Shown here: piece after piece, positions 51,801-60,643 of the stretch
Position numbering within the stretch: the first letter of the stretch is position 1
Layout: each line of letters opens with the position of its first letter
Source of the DNA: Alphaproteobacteria bacterium
Lineage (GTDB): Bacteria > Pseudomonadota > Alphaproteobacteria > Micropepsales > Micropepsaceae
Direction: 5' to 3'
Assembly (NCBI GenBank): GCA_023259375.1
Contig: JAHFQC010000009.1
Location: forward strand, 1 to 64,000
DNA length: 64,000 nucleotides
The notes under the pieces: model-generated
Seen by the model: only the letters and a program-made list of their open reading frames with translations
Told to the model about the DNA's origin: nothing
The model's database searches: none
Translations under genes and position numbers: made by a program

Positions 51801-51900
51801 AAACTCCGCATTACACGGGTTATAGTTTCTCCGCTAGCCGGAAAGTGGGATTCTGATCGGCAAACCCGCGGAATCGCTGCGGAAATGGTAAGGAGAGCGC

Positions 51901-52071
51901 ATGCGTGGTATGGGCAGATCCGAAGGCCTGGGGGTAGGGGCATGGCTGTTGATCCTGGTCGGCATTTTGGTGCTGGCGGGAGCTGTGGCGCTCGCTATCT
52001 ACGGCGGGTCGGTCCATCCCCAGCAGCATGAATTCGAGCAGGTAATCTCCAATGACAGGTTCCCGAGTTAG
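51901..52071 (+). CDS. Small single-helix membrane protein
   Basis: A 56-residue reading frame from ATG 51901 to TAG 52071: a short Gly/Arg leader, one membrane helix (AWLLILVGILVLAGAVALAI) and a polar tail. It overlaps the next gene by 20 bases, which supports real translation and coupling. A GGAAATGGTAAGGAGAG leader gives a good ribosome site (AGGAGA) before the ATG. No family is recognised. Confidence 0.65.
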   Translation: MRGMGRSEGLGVGAWLLILVGILVLAGAVALAIYGGSVHPQQHEFEQVISNDRFPS

Positions 52072-53944
52072 GCAGTTACTGTGCGCGGTGGCATTGGGGG
52101 CGCTGGTGGTGCCCGCGATGGCGCAATGGTACGACCCCAAGCCGCCCGTCCTGGGCCCCGACGATTATCCGCCGGAGGAAACGCAGGATCCGCCCGATCA
52201 CCCGAAGAAACCGCCGGCCCCGAAACCGCAGCAGGATCCCGGTCAGGCGTCCGGTGCGCCGCAAACGCTGACGCCCGGCGCCGTCGAACAGGGATCGGCG
52301 CTGCCGCCCGTCCAACCGTACGTGCCGCCGCCGAAGGACCTGACCGGACCGGTGGAAGTCGGTTCGCTCGGCTCCCCGGAGGGCCCGCCGGTCGGCACGC
52401 TCGATTCGTCCAACGGCGGTCTCGGCGATCATCTGTGGAGCGGTTCGGATCGCGCCAACACCGAAAAGCTGCTGGCCAAGGCGCCGCTGGTGTCGGGCGA
52501 CCGGGTGCTTCGCAGTCTTGTCCGCCGTGCCGTGCTGACCAAGGCGCCGGCCCCTCCGGGACAAGCCAAGAAGGCGTTCGTCACCGCCCGCATCGAGCGT
52601 CTGCTCGATGCCGGACTGATCCGCGAGGCCGGTGAGATTGCGGCCCAGGCGCAGGTTCCGAACGACGATGCGTTTTCGCGCGTACAGGCCGAGGCCATCC
52701 TGATCGCCAATCGGGCCCAGGACGCCTGCGGACCGGCCACCGCCGCGCGCCAGAACGGCGGCGACCAATTCTGGATGCAGCTTCGCGCCTATTGCGCCGA
52801 GGTCACGGGCGATACCGCCACCGCGGAACTCACCCATCAGGTGATGAAGGCGCAAGGTCACAAGGACCCGGCCTACGACACGCTGGTCGAAAGCGTGCGG
52901 ACCAAGAAGCCGCTGGCGCCCGGCGCTATCGCCAAACCGACCGCGATGCACATTTTCCTGCTGCAGCAGGCGGGATTGCCCGTCACTGAAGCCATCGCCC
53001 GCACCATGGGCACGCCGGAAAATCTGCTGGCGATGCGCGACAGCCGCAATCCGCCGCGGGCCCGCTTCGAGGAAGCCGAGCGGATCGTCTCCACCGGCGC
53101 CGCATCGTCCGCCGAACTGATCAAGATCGCCGATGCACAGGATCTGCCGCTCGGCAAGGTCGCCGAAGCCGCCGGCGATGCCGCCAATCTACCGTTCTTC
53201 ATGGGGCAGGTGGTGTTGCGCCGCGCCGCCACCATCGAAAACCGTCCGGCTGCGAAAGCGGAACTGGCGGCCCTGGCCCTGTCGCTGGGCGACAAATACA
53301 AGCTCAGTTCGCTCGCAGCCTCGCTGCAGGCCGATGTCATCACCGCGATCAAGCCCACCGCGGGCCTGAAGGCCTATGCGCGACCGTTCGTGCGGGCACT
53401 GGTGCTGGCCGGCAAGTCCGATGCTGCCGCGGCGTGGACGTCCGGCGATCCGGTGATGAAAGTGTTGGTGGCGTTCGCCTCCAACGATCCGCAGCGCATT
53501 GCGGCGGTGCAGGGCGATCTCAAGGCCTTCGCCATCGGCCTTGGCAAGAACCCGGCCGATCCCGATTCCGACCGTGCCTACAAGGCGCTGGCGCTGGGCT
53601 TGTTCGATGTCATGAATCAAACGATGCCGCCGGAAGCCAAAGCCGCCGCGGTGCAGGCCGAATCCGGCGGTTGGGAGGGCGTTCATCCCGGTCCCGGCCA
53701 GATGCGCACGCTGGTCCAGATCGCCGGCACGCCCGAACGGCGCGGCGAAGCGATCCTGATGCTGACCAGCATGGTGCAGTCCTACGGCCTCAAGAATTTG
53801 ACGCCGGACGCGACCATCACCTTCGTGCGGCTGCTGCGGGAAATGAACGAGGACAAGGCCGCCAACGTTCTGGCCATCGAGGCGCTGGCGCAATACGTGC
53901 CGCCGCCGCTGCCCGTTCCGGCGCCGCAGGCGTCGGCGCGATGA
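52052..53944 (+). CDS. Large exported alpha-helical protein before xerD
   Basis: A 630-residue protein with a signal peptide (LLCAVALGALVVPAMA) and a Pro-rich linker (about 25-110). From ~135 onward it is alpha-helical and Ala-rich with short repeated helix pairs (IERLLDAGLIREAGEIAAQAQ, ALALSLGDKYKLSSLAASL), like a solenoid; it ends in PPPLPVPAPQ. Homologues are annotated only as hypothetical, to my knowledge. It overlaps both neighbours (20 bases before, 4 bases after), so it is in one operon with the small membrane protein and xerD; perhaps an envelope scaffold. Confidence 0.75.
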   Translation: MTGSRVRQLLCAVALGALVVPAMAQWYDPKPPVLGPDDYPPEETQDPPDHPKKPPAPKPQQDPGQASGAPQTLTPGAVEQGSALPPVQPYVPPPKDLTGPVEVGSLGSPEGPPVGTLDSSNGGLGDHLWSGSDRANTEKLLAKAPLVSGDRVLRSLVRRAVLTKAPAPPGQAKKAFVTARIERLLDAGLIREAGEIAAQAQVPNDDAFSRVQAEAILIANRAQDACGPATAARQNGGDQFWMQLRAYCAEVTGDTATAELTHQVMKAQGHKDPAYDTLVESVRTKKPLAPGAIAKPTAMHIFLLQQAGLPVTEAIARTMGTPENLLAMRDSRNPPRARFEEAERIVSTGAASSAELIKIADAQDLPLGKVAEAAGDAANLPFFMGQVVLRRAATIENRPAAKAELAALALSLGDKYKLSSLAASLQADVITAIKPTAGLKAYARPFVRALVLAGKSDAAAAWTSGDPVMKVLVAFASNDPQRIAAVQGDLKAFAIGLGKNPADPDSDRAYKALALGLFDVMNQTMPPEAKAAAVQAESGGWEGVHPGPGQMRTLVQIAGTPERRGEAILMLTSMVQSYGLKNLTPDATITFVRLLREMNEDKAANVLAIEALAQYVPPPLPVPAPQASAR

Positions 53945-54870
53945 GTGCCGCTCTGGTCGAGAGTTTTCTCGACATGATGAGTGCCGAGCGCGGCGCCGCC
54001 GCCAACACCCTGGCCGCGTATGAACGCGACCTCGGCGATTTCTGTGGCTGGCTGGCGGCGCGCGGGCTGAGCGTCAAGGCGTGCGGCCGCGACGAGGTTC
54101 GTCACTACCTGCAGAGCCTGTCAGCCTCGGGCATGGCGGGGTCGTCACAGGCACGCAAGCTGTCGAGCCTCAGGCAGTTCTTCGGTTTTCTGTATACGGA
54201 CGGAATCCGTGGCGACGATCCCACCGTGGCGGTCGATGCGCCCAAGCGCGGCCGGCCGCTGCCGAAAGTCCTGACCCGCGAGGACATGGATGCGCTGCTG
54301 ACGGCCGCCGCCGTGCGCGCCGCCAAGAGCGAGGAGGGCGTTCGCCTCAAATGCATCGTCGAGATGCTGTACGCCTCCGGCTTGCGCGTGTCGGAACTGG
54401 TGACGCTGCCGCTGCTGGCGGTGAAGAACCGCGACGGCGTCATGCTGGTCAAAGGCAAGGGCGGCAAGGAGCGTCTAGCGCCGCTCAATCCCGCCGCGCG
54501 CGAGGCCATCGCCGCGTGGCTCGCGGTGCGGGAAAATTTCCTGCCCAAAGGCGAGACCCGCAAAACGGCGGAGCGTTTTCTGTTTCCGTCACGCGGGGTG
54601 GAAAGCCATCTGACCCGCCGCCGGCTGCACCAGATGCTCAAAGAACTGGCAGTCGAGGCCGGGCTCGATCCCGACAAGCTGTCGCCGCACGTCCTGCGCC
54701 ACGCCTTTGCGACCCATCTGGTGGAAGGCGGCGCCGACTTGCGCAGCGTGCAAACCCTTCTGGGGCATGCCGATATTGCTACGACCCAGATCTACACCCA
54801 CGTCGCGCGCGACCGCTTGACGGCCACCGTGACCGCCGCCCATCCGCTGGCGCGCAAGCGGCCGCGCTGA
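53941..54870 (+). CDS. xerD: Tyrosine recombinase XerD/XerC
   Basis: A 309-residue site-specific recombinase that resolves chromosome dimers at dif. The SAM-like N-terminal domain has AANTLAAYERDL; catalytic residues are Arg149 (SGLRVSELV), His250 and Arg253 (SPHVLRHAFATHL), His276 (LLGHADI) and Tyr285 (TTQIYTHV). The neighbourhood (aroK divergent, accA downstream) is that of alphaproteobacterial xerD, so XerD is preferred to XerC. It is not associated with an integrative element. Confidence 0.92.
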   Translation: MSAALVESFLDMMSAERGAAANTLAAYERDLGDFCGWLAARGLSVKACGRDEVRHYLQSLSASGMAGSSQARKLSSLRQFFGFLYTDGIRGDDPTVAVDAPKRGRPLPKVLTREDMDALLTAAAVRAAKSEEGVRLKCIVEMLYASGLRVSELVTLPLLAVKNRDGVMLVKGKGGKERLAPLNPAAREAIAAWLAVRENFLPKGETRKTAERFLFPSRGVESHLTRRRLHQMLKELAVEAGLDPDKLSPHVLRHAFATHLVEGGADLRSVQTLLGHADIATTQIYTHVARDRLTATVTAAHPLARKRPR

Positions 54871-55063
54871 CTGTCGGTAAATTTGATCTGCTTCGGATTC
54901 GCAGAAACGGCGCTCGGCCGGTTCATCGCTGCGCAAGATTTGCTCGGCTATAGAGCCGGTGCGGAGCGGGACCTTCGCATCGAATTGCTCTAATCTTTAC
55001 TTTTCCTAATTCGATTCTTGATACACGGGGCCAGGGCCGGATCGACTGGTTGGGGACAGTTTC

Positions 55064-56170
55064 ATGGCAGGAATGGGTGCAGGCCGGGTAAAATACGAGC
55101 CCGCCGAACTCACGCGTATGCTGGCCAATCACGAGCGTTTCGTGACCGGCCGAGGTGGCGCGCGCGCCAATTTCAAGGGCGCCGACCTCAAAGGCGCGGT
55201 GCTGGCCAATCGCCGGCTCGACGAAATCGACTTCGCCGGTGCCGATCTCTCAGGCGCCAATCTTCACGGTTCCAATCTGACCCGCTCGAGCCTGTTCTGC
55301 GCCGACCTCTCCGGCTGCAATCTGCGCAACGCCAAGCTGCTGCAGGCCGACTTGCGCGGCGCGTCGTTCCGCGGTGCCGATCTCTCGTTCGCCGCGCTCG
55401 ATCATGCCGATCTGCGCAAGGCAACCATGATGATCATGGACGCGGCCGGCGTCTCGATGATCGACCATCGCAACAGCGGGCTCGGTCATGTCGATTTCAG
55501 CTATTGCTCGCTCAAGGGCGCCTCGTTCGGCAAAGCCAAGCTGGATGGCGCGATTTTCGACGGCGCGCTGTTGCTCGGTGTCAGTTTCCGCGGGGCGGAG
55601 ATCACCAATGCCAGTTTCGTCGGCGCGGTGCTGATGGATGTGGCAGAGTTGAACGTCCCGTCCGAGGCGCTAGCCGATTGCGTGGTCGACGTTTCGCCCG
55701 CCGCCAAGGCCAAAGCCGGCACGCTCGCGGAACGGCTGACGCTGCATCAGCAATGGGTGATGACCGACGGCCGTGAGGGTGCGCCCGCCGAACTCGACGG
55801 CGAAGATCTGCGCCCGCTGGCGGGCCAGTTTTCCGGGCACTGCCTGATCGGCCTGCATCTGCGCGGCGTGACGGGGATCGGCCTCGATTTCTCCAACTGC
55901 CAGTTGCAGGGCGCCCGCTTTGAAGGCTCTGATCTGCGCGGGGCCGATTTCACCGGCGCCGACCTCAGCGGTGCGAGCTTCTACGGCACCCGCCTGGTGC
56001 ATGCGCGCTTCGACCGGGCGCGGCTGGCGGGTCTCATGCTACGCAGCGGCGAAGTCCTGAAGCCGAATTTCTACGCCGCCGACGCCAATCCCGGCCAGTT
56101 CCGCAACGCCGTTCTGGAAGCCTCCCTCGGCGCCATGGGCGTCGGCGCGGCCGAGGTGATGGAGATCTAG
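55064..56170 (+). CDS. Pentapeptide-repeat protein
   Basis: A 368-residue protein without a signal peptide. Two blocks of A(D/N)LxG pentapeptides form right-handed quadrilateral beta-helices: about residues 35-125 (FKGADLKGAVLANRRL, ADLSGANLHGSNLTRSSL) and about 270-325 (FEGSDLRGADFTGADLSGASFYG), joined by a less regular region with PSEALADCVVDVSPAAK. The function of most such proteins is unknown; a few protect gyrase from quinolones. GGGGACAG precedes ATG 55064. Confidence 0.88.
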   Translation: MAGMGAGRVKYEPAELTRMLANHERFVTGRGGARANFKGADLKGAVLANRRLDEIDFAGADLSGANLHGSNLTRSSLFCADLSGCNLRNAKLLQADLRGASFRGADLSFAALDHADLRKATMMIMDAAGVSMIDHRNSGLGHVDFSYCSLKGASFGKAKLDGAIFDGALLLGVSFRGAEITNASFVGAVLMDVAELNVPSEALADCVVDVSPAAKAKAGTLAERLTLHQQWVMTDGREGAPAELDGEDLRPLAGQFSGHCLIGLHLRGVTGIGLDFSNCQLQGARFEGSDLRGADFTGADLSGASFYGTRLVHARFDRARLAGLMLRSGEVLKPNFYAADANPGQFRNAVLEASLGAMGVGAAEVMEI

Positions 56171-56181
56171 AACATATCTTT

Positions 56182-56237
56182 CCTCCCCCGCGGAGTCGCG
56201 AACCGCCAGCCGCACTTACCAAGGATAGCGGGGGAGG
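56182..56237. repeat. Intergenic inverted repeat
   Basis: Perfect 10-bp arms cctcccccgc (56182-56191) and gcgggggagg (56228-56237), followed by ggcgccgtcaggcgcc. It lies behind the pentapeptide gene and could form a long hairpin. The CCTCCCC/GGGGAGG pair near 37951 is of similar type. Confidence 0.6.
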
Positions 56238-56289
56238 TGGCGCCGTCAGGCGCCGAAGGGGGGATGACGAGGCGGCGGAACAACCACCG

Positions 56290-56688
56290 CTACCGCATCA
56301 ATTCGAGTTGAGAACGAGCGCGACTGACTTCGCGGTTGGCATCCTCAATTTCTTTCTTTGCACTTTTTGCCACTAAGTCTGGAAAATTGTCTGTGATATC
56401 GCGCTTACCCTCTGCGATTATGCAATCTTCATATTCCTGCATGTGGTGTACGTAAATGTTGTACGCATCAACGGATGAGTTATATCCGTCTTTGCCGTAT
56501 GAAAAGAAAATAGGCGGAGATGGTCTGTAGCAATTTGTCGGCTTCCATTTACAGCCCAAAAGGATGTCGTTGATTTTACAGCTTGAGAGTCCAGTACCAA
56601 TTTCACCAGCGTGGGCGCAAATGCAAATAGGCAATGCTGCCAAACTGGCCCCAATTACTCTCGCTACAACAAGCGCTTTCACATTCAT
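56290..56688 (-). CDS. Small exported Cys-containing protein, unknown
   Basis: A 132-residue protein with a signal peptide (ALVVARVIGASLAALPICICAHA). The mature part has four Cys (SSCKIND, LGCKWKPTNCY, DCIIAEG) and Tyr/Asn-rich stretches (YGKDGYNSSVDAYNIYVHHM), then a charged C-terminal helix that may form a coiled coil. It is distinctly less GC-rich than its neighbours, suggesting recent acquisition. GGGGAGC precedes the ATG. No family is recognised. Confidence 0.6.
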   Translation of the reverse strand: MNVKALVVARVIGASLAALPICICAHAGEIGTGLSSCKINDILLGCKWKPTNCYRPSPPIFFSYGKDGYNSSVDAYNIYVHHMQEYEDCIIAEGKRDITDNFPDLVAKSAKKEIEDANREVSRARSQLELMR

Positions 56689-56858
56689 GAGTAGCTCCCC
56701 AACTCGATGTGAAAACAGTATAGCTTTATCGTTTGGCGGGCATGTCTATTAAGTGGTAGTTGCAACGCACTCGCATTTTTCTGGCTATCTTTAGGTACGT
56801 GCCCCTTCGTGCTTCGGCGCACTTGGCCGGGATGACAGGAAGTGAATGCGGCACCTCG

Positions 56859-58085
56859 TTATCCGCCGCCCACCATCTTCTTCTCCCACCTACTCACCGC
56901 CACCGTCGCGACCGAATTGCCGACGATGTTGGTGGCGCTGCGGCCCATGTCGAGCAAGTGGTCGACCGCCAGCACGTACAAAAGCCCCGTCTCGGGCAGA
57001 TGGAACAGCGGCAGGGCGGCGTAGATCACCACCAGCGAGGCGCGCGGCACGCCCGCCATGCCTTTGCTCGTGACCATCAGCAACAGCAGCAGCGTGACCT
57101 GCTGCGCCAGCGTCAGTTCGATTCCGTAGATCTGCGCGATGAAGAGGGTCGCGAAGGTGCAATACATCATCGAGCCGTCGAGATTGAACGAATAGCCCAG
57201 CGGCAGCACGAAGCTCACGATCTGCTTGGGCAGGCCGATACTTTCAAGACCCGCCAGCAAACGCGGATATGCGGCTTCCGAACTCGCGGTCGAAAACGCC
57301 AGCAGCACCGGATCGCGGATGGCGCCGATCAGTTTCGAGATGTGTCCCTTGAGCAGCACGGCCGCTACGGACAGCAGCACCGCCCACAGCATCAGCAGCG
57401 CCGCATAGAAGCCGCCGACGAAGCGCAGATAGGTGAGCAGCACCCCGGCGCCTTGCGTCGCCACCGTCGAGCACAGCGCCGCGAACACCGCCAGCGGCGT
57501 CATCAGCATGACATAGCCGGTGACCTTCAGCATGATCGCGGCGACTTGCTCGGTCAGCGCCACCACGGCGGGCGTGCGTCCCGGAATGGCGGAAATCGCG
57601 GTGCCGACGAACAGCGAGAACACCACGATCTGCAAAATCTCGTTCTTCGCCATGGCGTCGACGATCGAAGCCGGCACCAGATGGGTGAGGAACTCCTTCA
57701 GCGAGAACGGCGCCGCGGTGATGGCGCCCAATTCGCCGGTGGGCGGGGCGAGGGCGAGTCCGGCGCCGGGATGGAACAAGTGCACCAGCATCAGCCCCAT
57801 CACCAGCGACAAGAGCGAAGCGCCGACAAACCACAACAGCGTCTTGCCGCCGACGCGGCCGACATGGGCGGCGCCTTCCATATGGGCGATGCCGGCGACC
57901 AGGGTGGAGAACACCAGCGGCGCGATGATCATCCGGATCAACCGCAGGAACAGGTCGGTGACGATCGAAAGTCCCGAGGCCAGCGATTTGATCTGGGCGG
58001 GATCAAGTGTGTTGTTGGCAAAGATGCCCGCTACAACGCCGAGCACCATGGCCGCCGCCACCGCCAACGCAAAACCCCGTCTCAC
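56859..58085 (-). CDS. Dicarboxylate/amino acid:cation symporter (DAACS)
   Basis: A 408-residue transporter of the GltP/DctA family with eight membrane segments and two re-entrant loops. Signatures: AFSTASSEAAYPRLL (Ser-rich HP1), LGYSFNLDGSMMYC in TM7, SKGMAGVPRASLV (HP2) and DHLLDMGRSATNIVGNSVAT in TM8, with the substrate-binding Asp. It imports glutamate, aspartate or C4-dicarboxylates with H+ or Na+. GTG 58085 is chosen because GAGG stands 6 bases before it and the N-terminus then starts just before TM1; the longer frame is spacer DNA. Confidence 0.9.
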   Translation of the reverse strand: MRRGFALAVAAAMVLGVVAGIFANNTLDPAQIKSLASGLSIVTDLFLRLIRMIIAPLVFSTLVAGIAHMEGAAHVGRVGGKTLLWFVGASLLSLVMGLMLVHLFHPGAGLALAPPTGELGAITAAPFSLKEFLTHLVPASIVDAMAKNEILQIVVFSLFVGTAISAIPGRTPAVVALTEQVAAIMLKVTGYVMLMTPLAVFAALCSTVATQGAGVLLTYLRFVGGFYAALLMLWAVLLSVAAVLLKGHISKLIGAIRDPVLLAFSTASSEAAYPRLLAGLESIGLPKQIVSFVLPLGYSFNLDGSMMYCTFATLFIAQIYGIELTLAQQVTLLLLLMVTSKGMAGVPRASLVVIYAALPLFHLPETGLLYVLAVDHLLDMGRSATNIVGNSVATVAVSRWEKKMVGGG

Positions 58086-58823
58086 ATCGCACCTCGAATC
58101 CGACCCGCCCCAAGTGTGCGGGGCGAACGCCGCAAACGCAACGCAGCATTTCCGCGCCGGGCGACTGCTCGCTACGAGTGCATCGCCGCTCTTTTCTGCT
58201 TCATGCGGGTGCACCGATCTGTCATCCCGGACGCGCGCGGGATGATAATGAGGTTTCACGCGGAGGTGCGGAGGATGCGTTCTGCCTCACGCGGGCACAC
58301 CCCATCTGTCATCCCCGGCTGAGCAAGCGTAAGCGCAGCGAAGGGCGCCATAGCGCCAGCGTATTGGCGGGACCCAGGTGGAGAAAATGGCACGCTGCTT
58401 GGGATGATCCTCGCTCGTTCTTCAAGAGCGAAATTGTTCAAGCACCTGGGTTCCGCCAATACGCTGGCGCTATGGCGCCCCTCGCATGGCGCTACGCGCC
58501 TTGGCTCGGCCGGGAATGACACAAGGGATATCTCCGCGACTCCGCGTGAACCTCTTTTTCCCCCGCACAGCCTCCTCTACGTGTTTTCCCTGATCATTGC
58601 TGTTGCGCACGATCGATCGCTGCGGCCAACCCGCGTGCGCCGCCGGTAAGCGACAAGTGTTTGGTGTGTAAACAAATTATCCCGCATCTGCGCGGTGGAT
58701 GGCATCCTGCTCGTGTCCCGGCACGGCGGCGCGCTCTATACAGCATCTTAGCCATTTCTGGGTGATCCTGCCTGCCCAAGAAGCCCCGCGACGGTGCGGC
58801 GTTCAGGGATTGGAATCGCAGCC
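58086..58823. repeat. Repeat-rich spacer with a 38-bp inverted repeat
   Basis: About 740 bases without a supported gene. The arms 58343-58380 and 58443-58480 are inverted copies, 38 bases each with a single mismatch, around a 62-base spacer that itself holds tcgctc/gagcga. Outside them TGTCATCCCCGGC (58308) faces GGGAATGACA (about 58510). Two direct copies of a GCGGG(T/C)(G/A)CAC...ATCTGTCATCCC phrase lie near 58203 and 58290. The presumed promoter of the chemotaxis gene is near the end. Confidence 0.7.
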
Positions 58824-60573
58824 ATGAACTTCAAAGATCTTTCCGTCAGCAAGAAGCTGATCGGCGCGTTCGTCGTGGTTCTCGTGACCACGCTGGCGCT
58901 CGGTCTTTTCGCCATCAACAGCCTGTCGCGGATCGACGATGCCGCCTACGATCTGCGCGCCAGCAGGCTGCCGGCGATCAGCTATCTCGGCAAGTTCCAG
59001 TATCACACGACCCGTTATCGCTCTTTCCAGGCTTCCATTCTGATGGTGCCGGAAGCGCAGCGGGAAAAGGACACTAAGCTTCGCATCGGCGATCGCGATG
59101 CCGCGGAAGCGGCGCTGGTTTCATACGAAAAGCTGGTGTCGTCGCCCGAAGAACGCGAATTGGCGAAGACGATCCGGACGGCCTGGGACCAATACAAGCC
59201 CATGGACGACAAGATGATCGAAATCTTCCAGGCGAAGGGCCAGGAAGGTGGCGTGGCGTATCTGACCCACGAGATGCGCGACGTCTTCACGGTCATCAAG
59301 AACGGCGTTGAACAAGACGTCGAACTCAATCGCAAGAGCGGCGAAGACCTGGGCATCCAGGGGCACAATGTCTATTTGTCTTCCCGCGTGTGGATCATCA
59401 TCGCCATCGCGCTTGCCGCCGCGCTGTGCGCCGCCGCCGGTATCGTGCTGATCCGCGCCATCTCCAAACCGCTGGAAAGCATGACCGAGGCGATGGGTGA
59501 ACTGGCACGCGGCAATCTCGCCGTCCATGTCCCCAATGCCGATCAGCAGGACGAGATCGGCGCGCTGGCCGAGGCCATGACCGGTTTCAAGAACCAGCTT
59601 GCTTCGGCCGAAGAGGCCAAGCAGAAGCAGACAGAAGTGATCGTCTCGTCGATCGGCACCGGCCTGGACTATCTCGCCAAGGGCGACCTCACCCATCGCG
59701 TCACCGCCGATCTCACCGGCGCCTTCGCCAAGCTGAAGGAAGACTTCAACACCGCGATGACCCGGCTTCAGGACACGGTGAAGATGGTCCTGGTGTCGAC
59801 GCATCAGATCGACAACAACGCCGGCGAGATTTCGGCGGCGTCCGACGACCTGTCACGCCGTACCGAACAGCAGGCGGCCGCGCTCGAAGAGACCGCCGCG
59901 GCGCTCGAGGAAATCACCGCTACGGTCAAAAAGACCGCCGTCAATGCCAAGGACGCTTCGCACAGCGTTGCGGGAGCCAAGGATGCGGCCGAGAACGGCG
60001 GGCAGGTGGTCGAGACGGCGGTCAGCGCCATGGATGCCATCGCCCAGTCGGCGAAACAGATCACCGACATCATCGGCGTCATCGACGAGATCGCGTTCCA
60101 GCGAAGCGGCCAAGCAGATCAAGTCGCTGATCAACACCTCGAGCGAGCATGTCGATAACGGCGTGAAATACGTCGGCGAAACCGGCAAAGCCCTGAAGAG
60201 CATCATCGAGCAGGTCTTGCAGATCAACAGTCTGGTTCGGGAAATGGCGCAAGCCGGCGAGCAGCAGTCGATCGGCATCGAAGAAGTCAATTCGGCCGTC
60301 GGCCAGATGGATCAGGTGACCCAGCAGAACGCCGCGATGGTGGAAGAGGCGACCGCCGCCGCCCGCAACATGGCCGGCGAGACCAAGGCGCTCACCGAAC
60401 TGGTGGCATTTTTCTCGGTCGGCGACACGCATTTCGCGGCCCCTGCCGCCGCCGCCAAGCGCCCCGCGCCTCGTCCGGTGGCGACATCTCCCGCGACGCG
60501 CCCCGCCGCGCGCACGCAAGCCGCCGTCGCCCGCAAACCCGCCGAAGAACCCGGCGACTGGACGGAGTTCTAG
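58824..60573 (+). pseudogene. Methyl-accepting chemotaxis protein, frameshifted with tip deleted
   Basis: The first frame (58824-60158) encodes an MCP: TM1, a four-helix periplasmic domain, TM2 (WIIIAIALAAALCAAAGIVLI), a HAMP region and the start of the signalling domain up to DIIGVIDEIAFQ. At about 60100 it shifts; the other frame continues with SEAAKQIKSLINTSSEHV to WTEF, ending at 60573. The expected ~36 residues between them (TNLLALNAGVEAARAG... AQRS in relatives), which form the hairpin tip that contacts CheA/CheW, are absent. A deletion of about 107-110 bases explains both. Non-functional unless this is an assembly error. Start ATG 58824 gives NFKDLSVSKKL. Confidence 0.85.
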
Positions 60574-60591
60574 TAACGCAGAGCGCGCAAG

Positions 60592-60628
60592 GACGAACGG
60601 GGGCTACTTCGCACGAGCCCCCTTCGTC
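60592..60628. terminator. Bidirectional hairpin between convergent genes
   Basis: Arms gacgaa-c-gggggct (60592-60605) and agccccc-ttcgtc (60616-60628) pair over 13 bp with one bulged base, loop of 10. It lies between the ends of the chemotaxis and aldo/keto reductase genes and can serve both. Confidence 0.7.
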
Positions 60629-60643
60629 ATCCGCCGCCTTTTG

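Noticed and set aside
53941..54870. xerD as the integrase of a genomic island
   Set aside because: Its context with aroK/aroB and accA and its operon structure fit the housekeeping recombinase; no att repeats or phage genes are adjacent.
56760..58322. 520-codon plus-strand frame opposite the DAACS symporter
   Set aside because: Extremely Arg/His/Gln-rich and runs into repeat spacer; the symporter on the other strand is certain.
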